Shown here: positions 15,621 through 24,397 of the stretch, piece after piece
Numbering within the stretch: the stretch's first letter is position 1
Layout of the letters: the number at the start of each line of letters is the position of its first letter
DNA from: Eubacterium_G segne
GTDB lineage: Bacteria; Bacillota; Clostridia; Lachnospirales; Lachnospiraceae
Length of the DNA stretch: 64,000 nucleotides
Assembly (NCBI RefSeq): GCF_014287775.1
Contig: NZ_JACOOZ010000001.1
Location: 62,001 to 126,000, forward strand
Reading direction: 5' to 3'
Notes under the pieces: model-generated
Database searches by the model: none
Told to the model about the DNA's origin: nothing
The model's input: only the letters and a program-made list of their open reading frames with translations
Translations under genes and position numbers: made by a program

Positions 15621-16439
15621 TCAGCCTCCTTCATAGCAAAGATAAACTAACCTATAGTTCTGCTTAACACTTTTCACCACGTAAACCTCCATATGTCCCC
15701 TTATTACTATTCCCTGATTATCCTCTTTATTTTCAAATACCTTTACCGTATTGAAAAAGTCCTGACTCTTTATTATGTTCTTTTTCTTCAAATTCCACCA
15801 ATCTATTTCTTCTACAGCCGCATCATAAATGCTATAACTGCTGTTTTTTGAATTTTGAATGAGTTTATCTGTTTTGACAAAATCAGTCTCACTTAACTGT
15901 ATTTTTGCAAATATCCTGCATCCCTTATAACTCTTCCCATTAAACTCATATTTTTCTTCACAAGTCTTATAATTTACAACTTTTGCGTTTAAGGACAGTT
16001 TTAAATTGTATTTTGAATTAATAAGATTTATGGCATCTATGCTGTCAGAATTTAATGTTACTTTTTTTATATTACTCCACTTTCCTTTCACTTTTCCCTT
16101 TATTCCTCTTATTCTGAAATAATAATTTCTATTATTTTTTAATTTATATACTTTGCAACTTCTACGTTTTTTTACTGTTTTAATTATTGATTTTTTCATG
16201 TTCTTATTTGTAGAATATTGTATTTGATATTTATTAGTTTTGGCTATTTTTTTCCACCCTAACTTAATTGTATTCTTATTTACAATATTTACATACTGTA
16301 TCTTTCCTTTTGATACTTTTTCTTTTGATTTTTGTGTTGCATAAACGAATTTTCCATTAAATCCCGTTACCAGCATTGTCATTACAAGAAGCCATATGGA
16401 TACCTTTCTTAATGCTTTTCTGTTTACTCCGTGTTTCAT
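15621..16439 (-). CDS. Secreted protein with a fibronectin type III domain
   Basis: About 272 residues, very Lys-rich. GGGAGG lies 8 nt before the ATG at 16439, favouring it over the in-frame upstream start. A signal peptide covers residues 10-34 (VSIWLLVMTMLVTGFNG). An Fn3-like domain at about 45-130 contains YQIQYSTNKNMKKS and NYYFRIRGI, like the C-terminal domain of the metallophosphoesterase at 2720-4456. The C-terminal 140 residues (from about DSIDAINLINSKYNLKLSL) have no family I recognise. It sits between the subtilase gene and proS. Its role is unknown; extracellular binding is possible. Confidence 0.7.
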   Translation of the reverse strand: MKHGVNRKALRKVSIWLLVMTMLVTGFNGKFVYATQKSKEKVSKGKIQYVNIVNKNTIKLGWKKIAKTNKYQIQYSTNKNMKKSIIKTVKKRRSCKVYKLKNNRNYYFRIRGIKGKVKGKWSNIKKVTLNSDSIDAINLINSKYNLKLSLNAKVVNYKTCEEKYEFNGKSYKGCRIFAKIQLSETDFVKTDKLIQNSKNSSYSIYDAAVEEIDWWNLKKKNIIKSQDFFNTVKVFENKEDNQGIVIRGHMEVYVVKSVKQNYRLVYLCYEGG

Positions 16440-16482
16440 AAATTTTTCCTCCCATTTAATTATTTTCATTTTATAAAATAAA

Positions 16483-16521
16483 CGCACCAAACCTCTATTC
16501 TGACTTCAGAAGTTTGATGCG
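16483..16521 (-). terminator. Terminator of the subtilase gene
   Basis: Outer arms CGCACCAAAC (16483-16492) and GTTTGATGCG (16512-16521) with an inner TTCTGA/TCAGAA stem. On the minus strand it is followed by TTTATTTT. It lies about 95 nt after the stop at 16615. Confidence 0.7.
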
Positions 16522-16614
16522 CTATGTTCTCTAATCATGTATTTTTCATCCGCCCTACATTTGATTTTAGTATATTATGTTATAAACTTTTTTTCAACAT
16601 ATTTTTCCATAATG

Positions 16615-18306
16615 TCATGTTCTTGTAATAATAAGAAAGCTGTTATATACATTTATTTCTCCATACCCCCATATAGGGCTTGGATATTCCACATCCCGCT
16701 CTCTTTTTGCACCTCTTATAAGATAATTTTTAATATAATTAGTTCTCATATAAGGCTCGTTTCCCTGAACATATCCCCACTGAAGCATTTGGGCGCAGCA
16801 TCCTGCCGTAAGTGCTGCCCCAATGGATGTACCTGATTTTCCGGTAAAGCCTCCTGTGGTATTTGGTGCATATACACTAACAGCCGGTGCCACTATATCC
16901 GGCTTAATCCGGTTATCCCTTGTAAATCCCCGTCCTGAAGGAGGATATATTGAATTACTTTGATTATCAAAACCACCTACGGTAATTATATTCTGGGCAC
17001 TTGAAGGCACTGTCAGGGTTCCTTCCGGTTCCGGCTTTAAGAAAAATATATTCTCCGTAAATTGATTGAGATTTCCCCAGATATTGTAAGCTCCGTTTAA
17101 TATGTTATTTCCGTATACCCTTATAACCCATATGCCTTCCGAGGGATTGATAAACCTTAAAAAAACAAGTTCCTCTCCTGTCCCGGACTCCACTAATCTG
17201 TAATCTACTTCTACGGTAGTTCCGTCAAGAAGGAAATTAACAGTCTGACCATAATTTTTTCTTGCAGGTATTCTTGGAATGCTTTCTCCTAAAGGTGATA
17301 TTAAAGATACGGAAAACACGTCAGGAGTATTTCCCCATAGTTCAAGAGCAAAGCCTTTGGTATCTGCACCTACCCTAAACTCCACATCCTCCGACATTCC
17401 ATCTCCTAATCTTCCCTGATAATGAAGTCTTGCATTTGCCTCATTTCCACTACATACCACAACACAGTTTCCTATTATCTGCCCCATTTTCCCTAAAAGC
17501 TGGGCTAAAGGTGAACCTCCCGTTCTGCTTCCGTTTCCCGTTCCAACTCCCAAAACAATTACCAGAGGTCTGCTATACCTCATTCGTAAATCCATTAAAT
17601 ATGAAACTGCCAGCATAATATCGTTTTCCTGATAGGCATCCACCCCATCCTTTATAAAAAAATGGTCCCGTAAATATTGTTTTGCAGGTTTTAATTTCAC
17701 CACGGCTATGGATGCGTCAGGTGCGCTTCCCACAAAATCCCTTTGTCTGTCATAGCCACCGCATGCCACTCCGGCCATTATTGTGCCATGACCATTTTCA
17801 TCTCTGTGAGGTACTACACTATATGGGTTAGTGTCCCCTAAAGCCCTGTTTATATCTACTGCCGTATACAGGCTTCCATAATCAAAACCATCCGGAATAT
17901 TTCCTGAACTGTCACTTTGATCCCATATTTCCAGTATCCTGGTTTGTCCTGTGGAATTTTTGAAAATACTGTTGGTGTAATCTATACCTGTGTCAATAAA
18001 ACCAACAATTACATCTCTTCCTGTAAGTTCAAACCCTGTCTGATTTTGAAGCCTTATGGCTCCTGTGGCTGCTACTGCCGTGGTATCCATTAATCCGAAT
18101 AATTTTGGAATGGAACTGTAAGAATAATTTCTAAGACCGATTTCCCTTATTCTGTCTAAACGCTCATAGGCACATACATACCGGTAATTTATCAGCTGCG
18201 GACAATACTCACTGTACTTCTGACGGATGATTTCCGGATTTTCAGCAATTTCCCAGATAAAATCCCCATACTCCTCTGATGTAATTATATCCTGACATTC
18301 AGGCAT
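16615..18306 (-). CDS. Subtilisin-like serine protease, CspA/B/C-like
   Basis: 563-residue S8 peptidase. The catalytic triad is complete: Asp in GFIDTGIDYTN (near 104), His in DENGHGTIMAGV (near 170), Ser in GKSGTSIGAALTAG (near 490), with the oxyanion Asn in VVCSGNEANA. A jelly-roll-like insertion occupies roughly residues 300-420, as in the Csp proteases of clostridia that process spore cortex hydrolases. No signal peptide is visible. Similar proteins occur in many Clostridia beyond sporulation loci, and nothing nearby is a spore gene, so the substrate is open. It has its own terminator. Confidence 0.85.
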   Translation of the reverse strand: MPECQDIITSEEYGDFIWEIAENPEIIRQKYSEYCPQLINYRYVCAYERLDRIREIGLRNYSYSSIPKLFGLMDTTAVAATGAIRLQNQTGFELTGRDVIVGFIDTGIDYTNSIFKNSTGQTRILEIWDQSDSSGNIPDGFDYGSLYTAVDINRALGDTNPYSVVPHRDENGHGTIMAGVACGGYDRQRDFVGSAPDASIAVVKLKPAKQYLRDHFFIKDGVDAYQENDIMLAVSYLMDLRMRYSRPLVIVLGVGTGNGSRTGGSPLAQLLGKMGQIIGNCVVVCSGNEANARLHYQGRLGDGMSEDVEFRVGADTKGFALELWGNTPDVFSVSLISPLGESIPRIPARKNYGQTVNFLLDGTTVEVDYRLVESGTGEELVFLRFINPSEGIWVIRVYGNNILNGAYNIWGNLNQFTENIFFLKPEPEGTLTVPSSAQNIITVGGFDNQSNSIYPPSGRGFTRDNRIKPDIVAPAVSVYAPNTTGGFTGKSGTSIGAALTAGCCAQMLQWGYVQGNEPYMRTNYIKNYLIRGAKRERDVEYPSPIWGYGEINVYNSFLIITRT

Positions 18307-18372
18307 GGTTTCACCTGCTTTTTTTAACAGCCTATGTTAAAAAATTCAATATTATGATATAAGCATAAAAAT

Positions 18373-18413
18373 TATAAATTGCCACTGTTTTTTCCACAAA
18401 TAAGCAATTTATA
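18373..18413 (-). terminator. Terminator after the 26-residue lipoprotein ORF
   Basis: TATAAATTGC (18373-18382) pairs with GCAATTTATA (18404-18413), with ATTTTTATG following on the minus strand. It begins within 5 nt of the small ORF's stop, so the small ORF looks like an independent transcription unit. Confidence 0.65.
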
Positions 18414-18417
18414 CTTT

Positions 18418-18498
18418 TTAACTGCCTGTGGAACATCCTGTAACCGCCGTTGCTGCAAGAGCCATGGCTACTAATAATGCTAATGCTTTCTTTCTCAT
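18418..18498 (-). CDS. Very small lipoprotein (26 residues)
   Basis: The ORF encodes a complete lipoprotein signal peptide and almost nothing else. It has a basic start (MRKK), a hydrophobic core (ALALLVAMALAATA), the lipobox VTGC, then only STGS before the stop. A weak AAGTGAG site lies upstream, a TATACT -10 is about 30 nt further up, and a terminator follows directly. Processing would release a 5-residue lipopeptide plus a signal-peptide fragment. It could be a genuine entericidin-like or signalling small lipoprotein, or the remnant of a larger lipoprotein gene; no continuing homology is visible downstream. Confidence 0.55.
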   Translation of the reverse strand: MRKKALALLVAMALAATAVTGCSTGS

Positions 18499-18593
18499 AT
18501 CAATCATCTCACTTTCTTTTTAATTTAAAATAAGTATAGATGACTAGCCTTAATTAAACTTAAAATTATTTGATATAAATTTAAATATATTTT

Positions 18594-18627
18594 AAGGGCA
18601 AATCTGTTTTATAACAAATCTGCCCTT
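18594..18627 (-). terminator. Terminator of the ClpX-like gene
   Basis: Arms AAGGGCA/TGCCCTT extended by an imperfect AAATCTGTT/AACAAATC stem, about 38 nt beyond the stop at 18665. The following minus-strand sequence is only moderately T-rich. Confidence 0.55.
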
Positions 18628-18664
18628 AGTTTATATAGCATTCAATTTTGGTTTACATAATTTA

Positions 18665-20101
18665 TTATATGCAATTCTGCCCTCTCATTCCTATAATTGG
18701 ACCACCTGTTCCGTTAATGTATTCCTTAGTAATTTTTACAGTTCCAATGTGGTCATCCTTTGGAATCTCATACATAATATCTAACATAAATTCCTCAATA
18801 ATTGCACGAAGGGCTCTTGCTCCGGTTTTCTTTTCAATGGCTTTTCCGGCAATTGTTTTAAGAGCATCCTCAGTAAATTCCAGTTTTACCTCGTCTAACT
18901 CTAAAAGCTTCTGATACTGCTTAATTATGGCATTTTTAGGATCAGTAAGTATTTTTACCAGCATCTCCTCTGTTAAGCCATCTAATGTAAATACAATAGG
19001 AAGTCTTCCTAAAAATTCTGGTATCATTCCAAACTTTCTTAAGTCATCTCCCGTAACATTTTTTATAATGTTTTTGTCATTATCGTATTTGTCTGACAAA
19101 TCGCTCATAAAGCCAATTGCAGCCTGTTTATTTAATCTTTCCTTAATTATGTCCTCTAATCCCGGGAAAGCTCCGCCACATATAAAGAGAATATTCTTGG
19201 TATTAATTGTAGCTAAAGGAACCATTGCATTTTTGCTTGTTGCTCCCACAGGAACCTCAACTTCACTTCCTTCTAAAAGCTTAAGCATTCCCTGCTGAAC
19301 TGATTCACCGCTTACATCCCTGCTTCTTGAGGTGTCTTTTTTTGCAATCTTGTCAATTTCGTCAATAAATACAATACCTGTTTCAGCTTTTTCCACATCA
19401 TTATCTGCTGCTGCAAGTAATTTTGAAATTACACTTTCAATGTCATCTCCTATATAACCTGCTTCAGTTAAGGATGTAGCGTCTGTTATGGCAAGAGGAA
19501 CATCCAATAATTTTGCCAGTGTTTTTACAAGGTATGTTTTACCACAGCCTGTAGGCCCAATCATCAGCATATTAGACTTTTCAATTTCTATTTCATCCAT
19601 TGTATTTGTTGCCACACGCTTGTAATGATTATATACAGCCACTGACATTACCTTTTTGGCATATTCCTGTCCTATTACATAATCATCTAATTTTTCCTTT
19701 ATAATATGTGGTGCCGGAATTTTATTTATATCAATAACCGGCTCTGTCTTTTCACCATCAGCTTTTTTCTTTTTGATCTTCTGCTTATGAGGTACATTTC
19801 GTATAAAATCCTCCGGATTCATCATATGTACCCCCGGCATGTTTAAAAGATTCTTTAATTCCTCTTCGCTGATATTTACATTCATACCAACGTTTTGAAA
19901 GTTGTTAAAGCTCTTTTGCAGACAATCTGTACACACGCATATCCCACCGGGCATATCTATCATTTTTCCTGCCTTACTTTCAGGTCTTCTGCATACGTAA
20001 CAGATTTTTTCGTAATCATCTTCTTTATTATCTTTAGATGTTTCATTTGAATTAACATCTTTTAACTCTTCTTTTTCTAATTCGTCCTTGTTGTCACTCA
20101 T
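18665..20101 (-). CDS. Divergent ClpX-family AAA+ unfoldase
   Basis: 478 residues from the ATG at 20101 (AGGAGG 5 nt upstream). An acidic N-terminal extension precedes a C4 zinc-binding domain (CYVCRRPESKAG, then CVCTDC). The AAA+ core has Walker A GPTGCGKTYLVKTLA, pore loop EAGYIGDDIES, Walker B IVFIDEIDKIAK, the ClpP-docking IGF tripeptide (KQAAIGFMSD), an Arg finger region (EFLGRLPIVF) and sensor 2 (KTGARALRAI). It should deliver proteins to ClpP. It departs from ordinary ClpX in the second pore region, where the RKH motif is replaced by ATSKNAMVP. It is also not next to clpP or tig. It is probably a second, specialised ClpX. Confidence 0.82.
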   Translation of the reverse strand: MSDNKDELEKEELKDVNSNETSKDNKEDDYEKICYVCRRPESKAGKMIDMPGGICVCTDCLQKSFNNFQNVGMNVNISEEELKNLLNMPGVHMMNPEDFIRNVPHKQKIKKKKADGEKTEPVIDINKIPAPHIIKEKLDDYVIGQEYAKKVMSVAVYNHYKRVATNTMDEIEIEKSNMLMIGPTGCGKTYLVKTLAKLLDVPLAITDATSLTEAGYIGDDIESVISKLLAAADNDVEKAETGIVFIDEIDKIAKKDTSRSRDVSGESVQQGMLKLLEGSEVEVPVGATSKNAMVPLATINTKNILFICGGAFPGLEDIIKERLNKQAAIGFMSDLSDKYDNDKNIIKNVTGDDLRKFGMIPEFLGRLPIVFTLDGLTEEMLVKILTDPKNAIIKQYQKLLELDEVKLEFTEDALKTIAGKAIEKKTGARALRAIIEEFMLDIMYEIPKDDHIGTVKITKEYINGTGGPIIGMRGQNCI

Positions 20102-20169
20102 ACCTGCCTCCTGTTCTCTGATTTCTTTTGTCACAGTGGTAAGTTTATCACATATCACAAAAAACGTAA

Positions 20170-20201
20170 ATAATCGGGTAAGACTGAACTTACCCGATTA
20201 T
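20170..20201 (-). terminator. Terminator of the HtrA gene
   Basis: Perfect 13-bp stem (20170-20182 with 20189-20201, core ATCGGGTAAG/CTTACCCGAT), 6-nt loop. It lies 55 nt past the HtrA stop, with TTTTTTG further along the minus strand. Confidence 0.75.
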
Positions 20202-20256
20202 AAGGAAATTTATTAATTAATGAAGAAATATTATAATCTATTTCTCATGATGGGGG

Positions 20257-21849
20257 CTAATTTTGTGTATTAGAAGCACCTACGTCACTGGCACTGGCAA
20301 GAGTTACTGTTACTGTTTTTTCCTTGTACTCTCTTCCATCTGCATAGGCAATCTTCACTTTAACCTTTTCTCCTGATTTGTAATATGCCATTATACTCTT
20401 TAATGTATCATAAGATGTAATCTGCTGGTCATCAAAGGCTGTTATAATATCTCCTGCCTGAATACCTGCCTTGTCTGCCGGACCATTCTTTACAGTCTCG
20501 TAAACATATACACCTGTTGGCATTCCATATGCCTCTGAAACATCTGATGTAACATCATATTTGCTGCTGATTCCTAACCAGCCCCGTTCATCTTCACTTA
20601 CCTTTGTTCTGGTCTGCTTAGTCTCTAAGTTGTTGATAATATCCTTAACTGATGTAATAGGAATTGCAAATCCCATTCCTTCAACACTACTTGAAGTGCT
20701 AGAACCGTTAGAAGAATATTTAGCAACATTAATACCGATTACTTCACCTTTTGAGTTAAGTAATGCACCACCACTGTTACCACCATTTATGGCTGCATCT
20801 GTCTGAAGAAGTTTCATTTTCTTTTCTTCTATTGTAACTTCTCTGTCTTTTGCACTAATAATACCTGTCGTAACTGACTGTCCATATCCTAATGCATTAC
20901 CAATGGCAATTACACCTTCACCTACTGTAACTGAATCTGAATCACCTAATGTAGCTTTCCTTATTGTATCTAATGTTTTGCTTGGAATATCTTTTAATTT
21001 AACTGCAACAACAGCCACATCTGCATTGGCATCTGTTCCTTTTGTATATCCGTCTACTGCTTCACTTGCTTCCATTCCGTCAAACTGAATTTTTAAGCTG
21101 TCAGCACCTTCAACTACATGGTTGTTAGTAACTATTAACAACTCTGTATCTGTCTGGTCAACAATAATTCCTGAACCGGCAGCTTCCTGCTCGTATGTCT
21201 GTTTTCTATTGTTACCGCCACCGAAATAATAATCATATATTGAATCATAACTGTTTGACTCAATTAATGTTTTGCTGGTAATGGCTACTACCGATGGCAT
21301 TGTGTTATCTACAACTCCTGAAACATCTGTTACTGTAACTGCTCCTGATGAACTTGAGCCTGATGTGTTTGTGTTAGTAGAACCAATATCATTGTATGTT
21401 TCACCTTCTTTGGTTTCGCCCTGTGATAATATACTGTCAATGGTAGATTTTCCATTTTTACTGTTACTGTTTGCTACTGCAAATATTCCCATTATACAGG
21501 AAACACCTACAAGAACTGTAACAGCCGCCACTGCAATTACAACCGGTAGCTTATTTTTTTTCTTTTTGTTACCATTGTTTCCATTATTCTGATAATTTCC
21601 ATTGTAGTTACCATTGTTATAATTACTGTTATAGTTGTTACTGTAATTGTTATTATAATTGTTGTAACTGTTCTGAGAATTGTCTCCCTGAGAATAATAG
21701 GATTTGTCTCCCTGGGAATAATAGGTATTCTCATATTCTTTGTTTTCTGAGTTTTCTGTGTTACCTGTGTCATTTACCTGCTGTTCATTTTGTGTCTGAT
21801 TCTCCTCCGGATTTGTGTCAAATCCATTTGTATTTTCATTGTCTAACAT
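20257..21849 (-). CDS. HtrA/DegP-like trypsin-family serine protease with PDZ domain
   Basis: About 530 residues. AAAGGAG lies 8 nt before the ATG at 21849. The cytoplasmic N-terminus is low-complexity, rich in Asn/Tyr/Gly/Ser (residues 45-95). One membrane anchor follows (VVIAVAAVTVLVGVSCIMGI). The protease domain has His in VTNNHVVEGAD, Asp in DANADVAVV and Ser in INGGNSGGALL. A PDZ domain follows (about 415-510: VKNGPADKAGIQAGDIITAF). This is the usual layout of HtrA-type envelope quality-control proteases in Firmicutes. It is followed by a strong terminator and seems monocistronic. Confidence 0.9.
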   Translation of the reverse strand: MLDNENTNGFDTNPEENQTQNEQQVNDTGNTENSENKEYENTYYSQGDKSYYSQGDNSQNSYNNYNNNYSNNYNSNYNNGNYNGNYQNNGNNGNKKKKNKLPVVIAVAAVTVLVGVSCIMGIFAVANSNSKNGKSTIDSILSQGETKEGETYNDIGSTNTNTSGSSSSGAVTVTDVSGVVDNTMPSVVAITSKTLIESNSYDSIYDYYFGGGNNRKQTYEQEAAGSGIIVDQTDTELLIVTNNHVVEGADSLKIQFDGMEASEAVDGYTKGTDANADVAVVAVKLKDIPSKTLDTIRKATLGDSDSVTVGEGVIAIGNALGYGQSVTTGIISAKDREVTIEEKKMKLLQTDAAINGGNSGGALLNSKGEVIGINVAKYSSNGSSTSSSVEGMGFAIPITSVKDIINNLETKQTRTKVSEDERGWLGISSKYDVTSDVSEAYGMPTGVYVYETVKNGPADKAGIQAGDIITAFDDQQITSYDTLKSIMAYYKSGEKVKVKIAYADGREYKEKTVTVTLASASDVGASNTQN

Positions 21850-21958
21850 GATTCCTACTCCTTTCGACAAATTCTTTTTGATTTATTTTATAACTAGAGT
21901 TTACCGTTTAGTTGTGATTATTCTGTGTTTTAACTGTTAAAAACCTAAGAATTAAAAT

Positions 21959-21987
21959 GCCGGCACACCTTTTAAGTATGTCGGCAC
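21959..21987 (-). terminator. Terminator of the envelope operon (after the LCP gene)
   Basis: TGCCG/CGGCA outer stem with further pairs inside and ATTTTAATT on the minus-strand 3' side, about 11 nt past the stop at 21998. Confidence 0.6.
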
Positions 21988-21997
21988 TTTATCCTAT

Positions 21998-23320
21998 TTA
22001 ATAGAAATCACTTTGTCCTTTGTCATCGTAATCATAATCTGTATTATCAACTGTTGCCGTGGTTTCTTCATTAGAGGTAGTCTTTCCTGATTCAATTGGA
22101 TTGTAACCATCTGAACCGGATGTAACTCCTGTGTAACCTGCTACATAATTTTCAACTGCCACTACATTATCGGTAGGCTGATAGTTTTCTTCACCATATA
22201 AGAACTTGTGAAGTTCCGATACATTGTTCGACAAACCTCTTGCAACTACATAGCTTGTACCATCATAGGTTCCTGTAGTAAGCTGTGACGGAAATCCCTG
22301 ACTTCCATTTAATTTAAAATCAAATATAACAGGTATCAGATTTACTATCTCATCAAAGGTAAAACTGGTTGAAATTATTCTGTCTCCTGCCTTATCGTCA
22401 TTCATTACTGTCTGCACCATAGACTGGAGTTCCGTAATTCCTGCACTTTTTGCCTTTTCAACTAATTTCATCATAACTGAACGTTGTCTTGCAGCACGTC
22501 CAAAATCATCTGACACTCTATCCCCTGTATCCGGATCATAAAATGTCGCTTTTCTTATTCTACAGTATGTTGTAGCCTGTAATCCGTTAAGCTTTATATT
22601 TTTGCCGCTTTTCTTTACCGGGGTAGCATATTTACCCATGGCATTTGCTGTTCCCAGTAAATGGAAATTAAGCTGTGACAACTCATCATCTGTTAAATTG
22701 ACTGTTATTCCGCCTAACTTGTCTATGATTTCTGCAACTCCTGCGAAATTAACCGTAACGTAATCCTGAATGTCCAAGTCTAAATTCTTATTTAAAGTAT
22801 TTATTGCTGCTTCAGGTCCTCCTGCTGCATATGCTGAATTAACCTTAAAATACTTGTTCAGGTTTCCATCTGCATCATATATTCCCAACATGGTGTCTCT
22901 GTAAATTGATACCATTTTCACTTCACCTGTTGTGTTATGAATATTTACTACCAAAATGGAATCACTGTTAGAAGCCTCCACTTCACCCTCTCTTGAATCT
23001 ACACCAAATAAAACGAAGGTGGTGTATTCCTGAGAATAGTTGTACTTAAGTTCATTGGTCTTTAACTTAGTATTATCAAAGTTTGAGTCAAAAACACTGT
23101 GTACATATGCTTCACTTCCAAACCAGGAAATAATTTTCTGACCTATAGGTGTTGTTGCCATTCCCTTTATAATTTCAGCCTTCACATTAGGTACAAATAG
23201 AATTACCATTGCCGCAATAAGTATTATTCCAAAAATCACCTCAAAAGTTGTAACAATTCTCTTCCATATTTTAATTGTTTTCAACTGTTTTTCCGGTGTT
23301 TTATTTTTATTAGAACTCAT
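21998..23320 (-). CDS. LytR-CpsA-Psr (LCP) family cell wall glycopolymer ligase
   Basis: About 440 residues. The ATG at 23320 follows GGGAG by 6 nt. A short cytoplasmic tail and one transmembrane segment (VIFGIILIAAMVILFVPNV) are followed by the extracellular LCP domain: FGVDSREGEVEASNSDSIL, MVSIYRDTMLGI, FAGVAEIIDKLGGI, DDFGRAARQRSVM. Such enzymes transfer undecaprenyl-linked teichoic acid or capsule chains to peptidoglycan. The tail is Thr/Asp/Tyr-rich. It is 23 nt downstream of galE and is the last gene of the operon that includes cdaA and cdaR. Confidence 0.88.
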   Translation of the reverse strand: MSSNKNKTPEKQLKTIKIWKRIVTTFEVIFGIILIAAMVILFVPNVKAEIIKGMATTPIGQKIISWFGSEAYVHSVFDSNFDNTKLKTNELKYNYSQEYTTFVLFGVDSREGEVEASNSDSILVVNIHNTTGEVKMVSIYRDTMLGIYDADGNLNKYFKVNSAYAAGGPEAAINTLNKNLDLDIQDYVTVNFAGVAEIIDKLGGITVNLTDDELSQLNFHLLGTANAMGKYATPVKKSGKNIKLNGLQATTYCRIRKATFYDPDTGDRVSDDFGRAARQRSVMMKLVEKAKSAGITELQSMVQTVMNDDKAGDRIISTSFTFDEIVNLIPVIFDFKLNGSQGFPSQLTTGTYDGTSYVVARGLSNNVSELHKFLYGEENYQPTDNVVAVENYVAGYTGVTSGSDGYNPIESGKTTSNEETTATVDNTDYDYDDKGQSDFY

Positions 23321-23343
23321 GGTCATCTCCCATCATATTTTAC

Positions 23344-24360
23344 TTATTTGTATCCATTAGGATTTTTCTGCTGCCAGTTCCATGAATCTTCACACATTTC
23401 CTTAATTCCGTTTTTAGCAACCCATCCTAATTCTTCTTTTGCCAATGTAGGATCAGCATAACATTCAGCAATATCTCCTGCTCTTCTGTCTGTAATTACA
23501 TATGGAATTTCTTTTCCAACAGCTTTACTTACATTATTAATAACATCAAGTACGCTGTATCCGATTCCTGTGCCAAGGTTGTAAACCTTTACTCCCGGAT
23601 TTTCTTCTACCTTCTTTATTGCCTTAACATGACCTTCTGCTAAGTCTACAACGTGAATGTAATCTCTTACACCTGTTCCATCCGGCGTCGGATAATCGTT
23701 ACCAAATACATTTACATGTGGAAGCTGTCCAATGGCAACCTTCATAACATATGGCATAAGGTTGTTTGGAATACCATTAGGATCTTCCCCCATTAATCCG
23801 CTCTTATGAGCTCCAATCGGATTAAAGTAACGAAGTAAAATAACATTCCATTCTTTATCTGCAAACTGAATGTCTGTTAAAATCTGCTCTAACATTGACT
23901 TTGTCCATCCATAAGGGTTAGTACACTGTCCCTTAGGGAACTTTTCAGTAATTGGAACTGATTCAGGATCTCCATATACTGTAGCTGAAGAACTGAAAAT
24001 AATGTTTTTAACATTGTGCTGTCTCATTACATCGCACATTTCCAATGTTCCTGATATATTGTTTTTATAATATTCTAAAGGTTTCTGAACTGATTCTCCA
24101 ACAGCCTTAAGTCCTGCAAAGTGAATTACTGAAAAAATATCATTTTCTTCAAACACCTTTGCCATAGCTTCTCTGTCAGCTATATCATTTTCATAAAACT
24201 TTACTTTCTTTCCTGTTATCTGTTCAACCCTGTTCAATGCTTCTTTTGATGAATTGCTAAGGTTATCTACAACTACTACGTCATAGCCTGAATTTAATAA
24301 CTCAACACATGTATGACTTCCAATATAACCTGCTCCACCTGTTACTAAAATAGTGCTCAT
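23344..24360 (-). CDS. galE: UDP-glucose 4-epimerase
   Basis: 338-residue short-chain dehydrogenase-type epimerase interconverting UDP-glucose and UDP-galactose (or the N-acetyl forms). It has the NAD-binding TGGAGYIGSH at the N-terminus, DNLSNSSKEAL, SSSATVYGDP and the catalytic Tyr/Lys of NPYGWTKSMLE. PTPDGTGVRDYIHVVDLA and YNLGTGIGYSVL are also typical. No adjacent galK or galT is present. Its place between cdaR and an LCP gene suggests a supply of sugar nucleotides for cell-surface polymers. Confidence 0.95.
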   Translation of the reverse strand: MSTILVTGGAGYIGSHTCVELLNSGYDVVVVDNLSNSSKEALNRVEQITGKKVKFYENDIADREAMAKVFEENDIFSVIHFAGLKAVGESVQKPLEYYKNNISGTLEMCDVMRQHNVKNIIFSSSATVYGDPESVPITEKFPKGQCTNPYGWTKSMLEQILTDIQFADKEWNVILLRYFNPIGAHKSGLMGEDPNGIPNNLMPYVMKVAIGQLPHVNVFGNDYPTPDGTGVRDYIHVVDLAEGHVKAIKKVEENPGVKVYNLGTGIGYSVLDVINNVSKAVGKEIPYVITDRRAGDIAECYADPTLAKEELGWVAKNGIKEMCEDSWNWQQKNPNGYK

Positions 24361-24397
24361 TTTTTTCCTCCTGCATAATACTTAATGTCTTATGACA

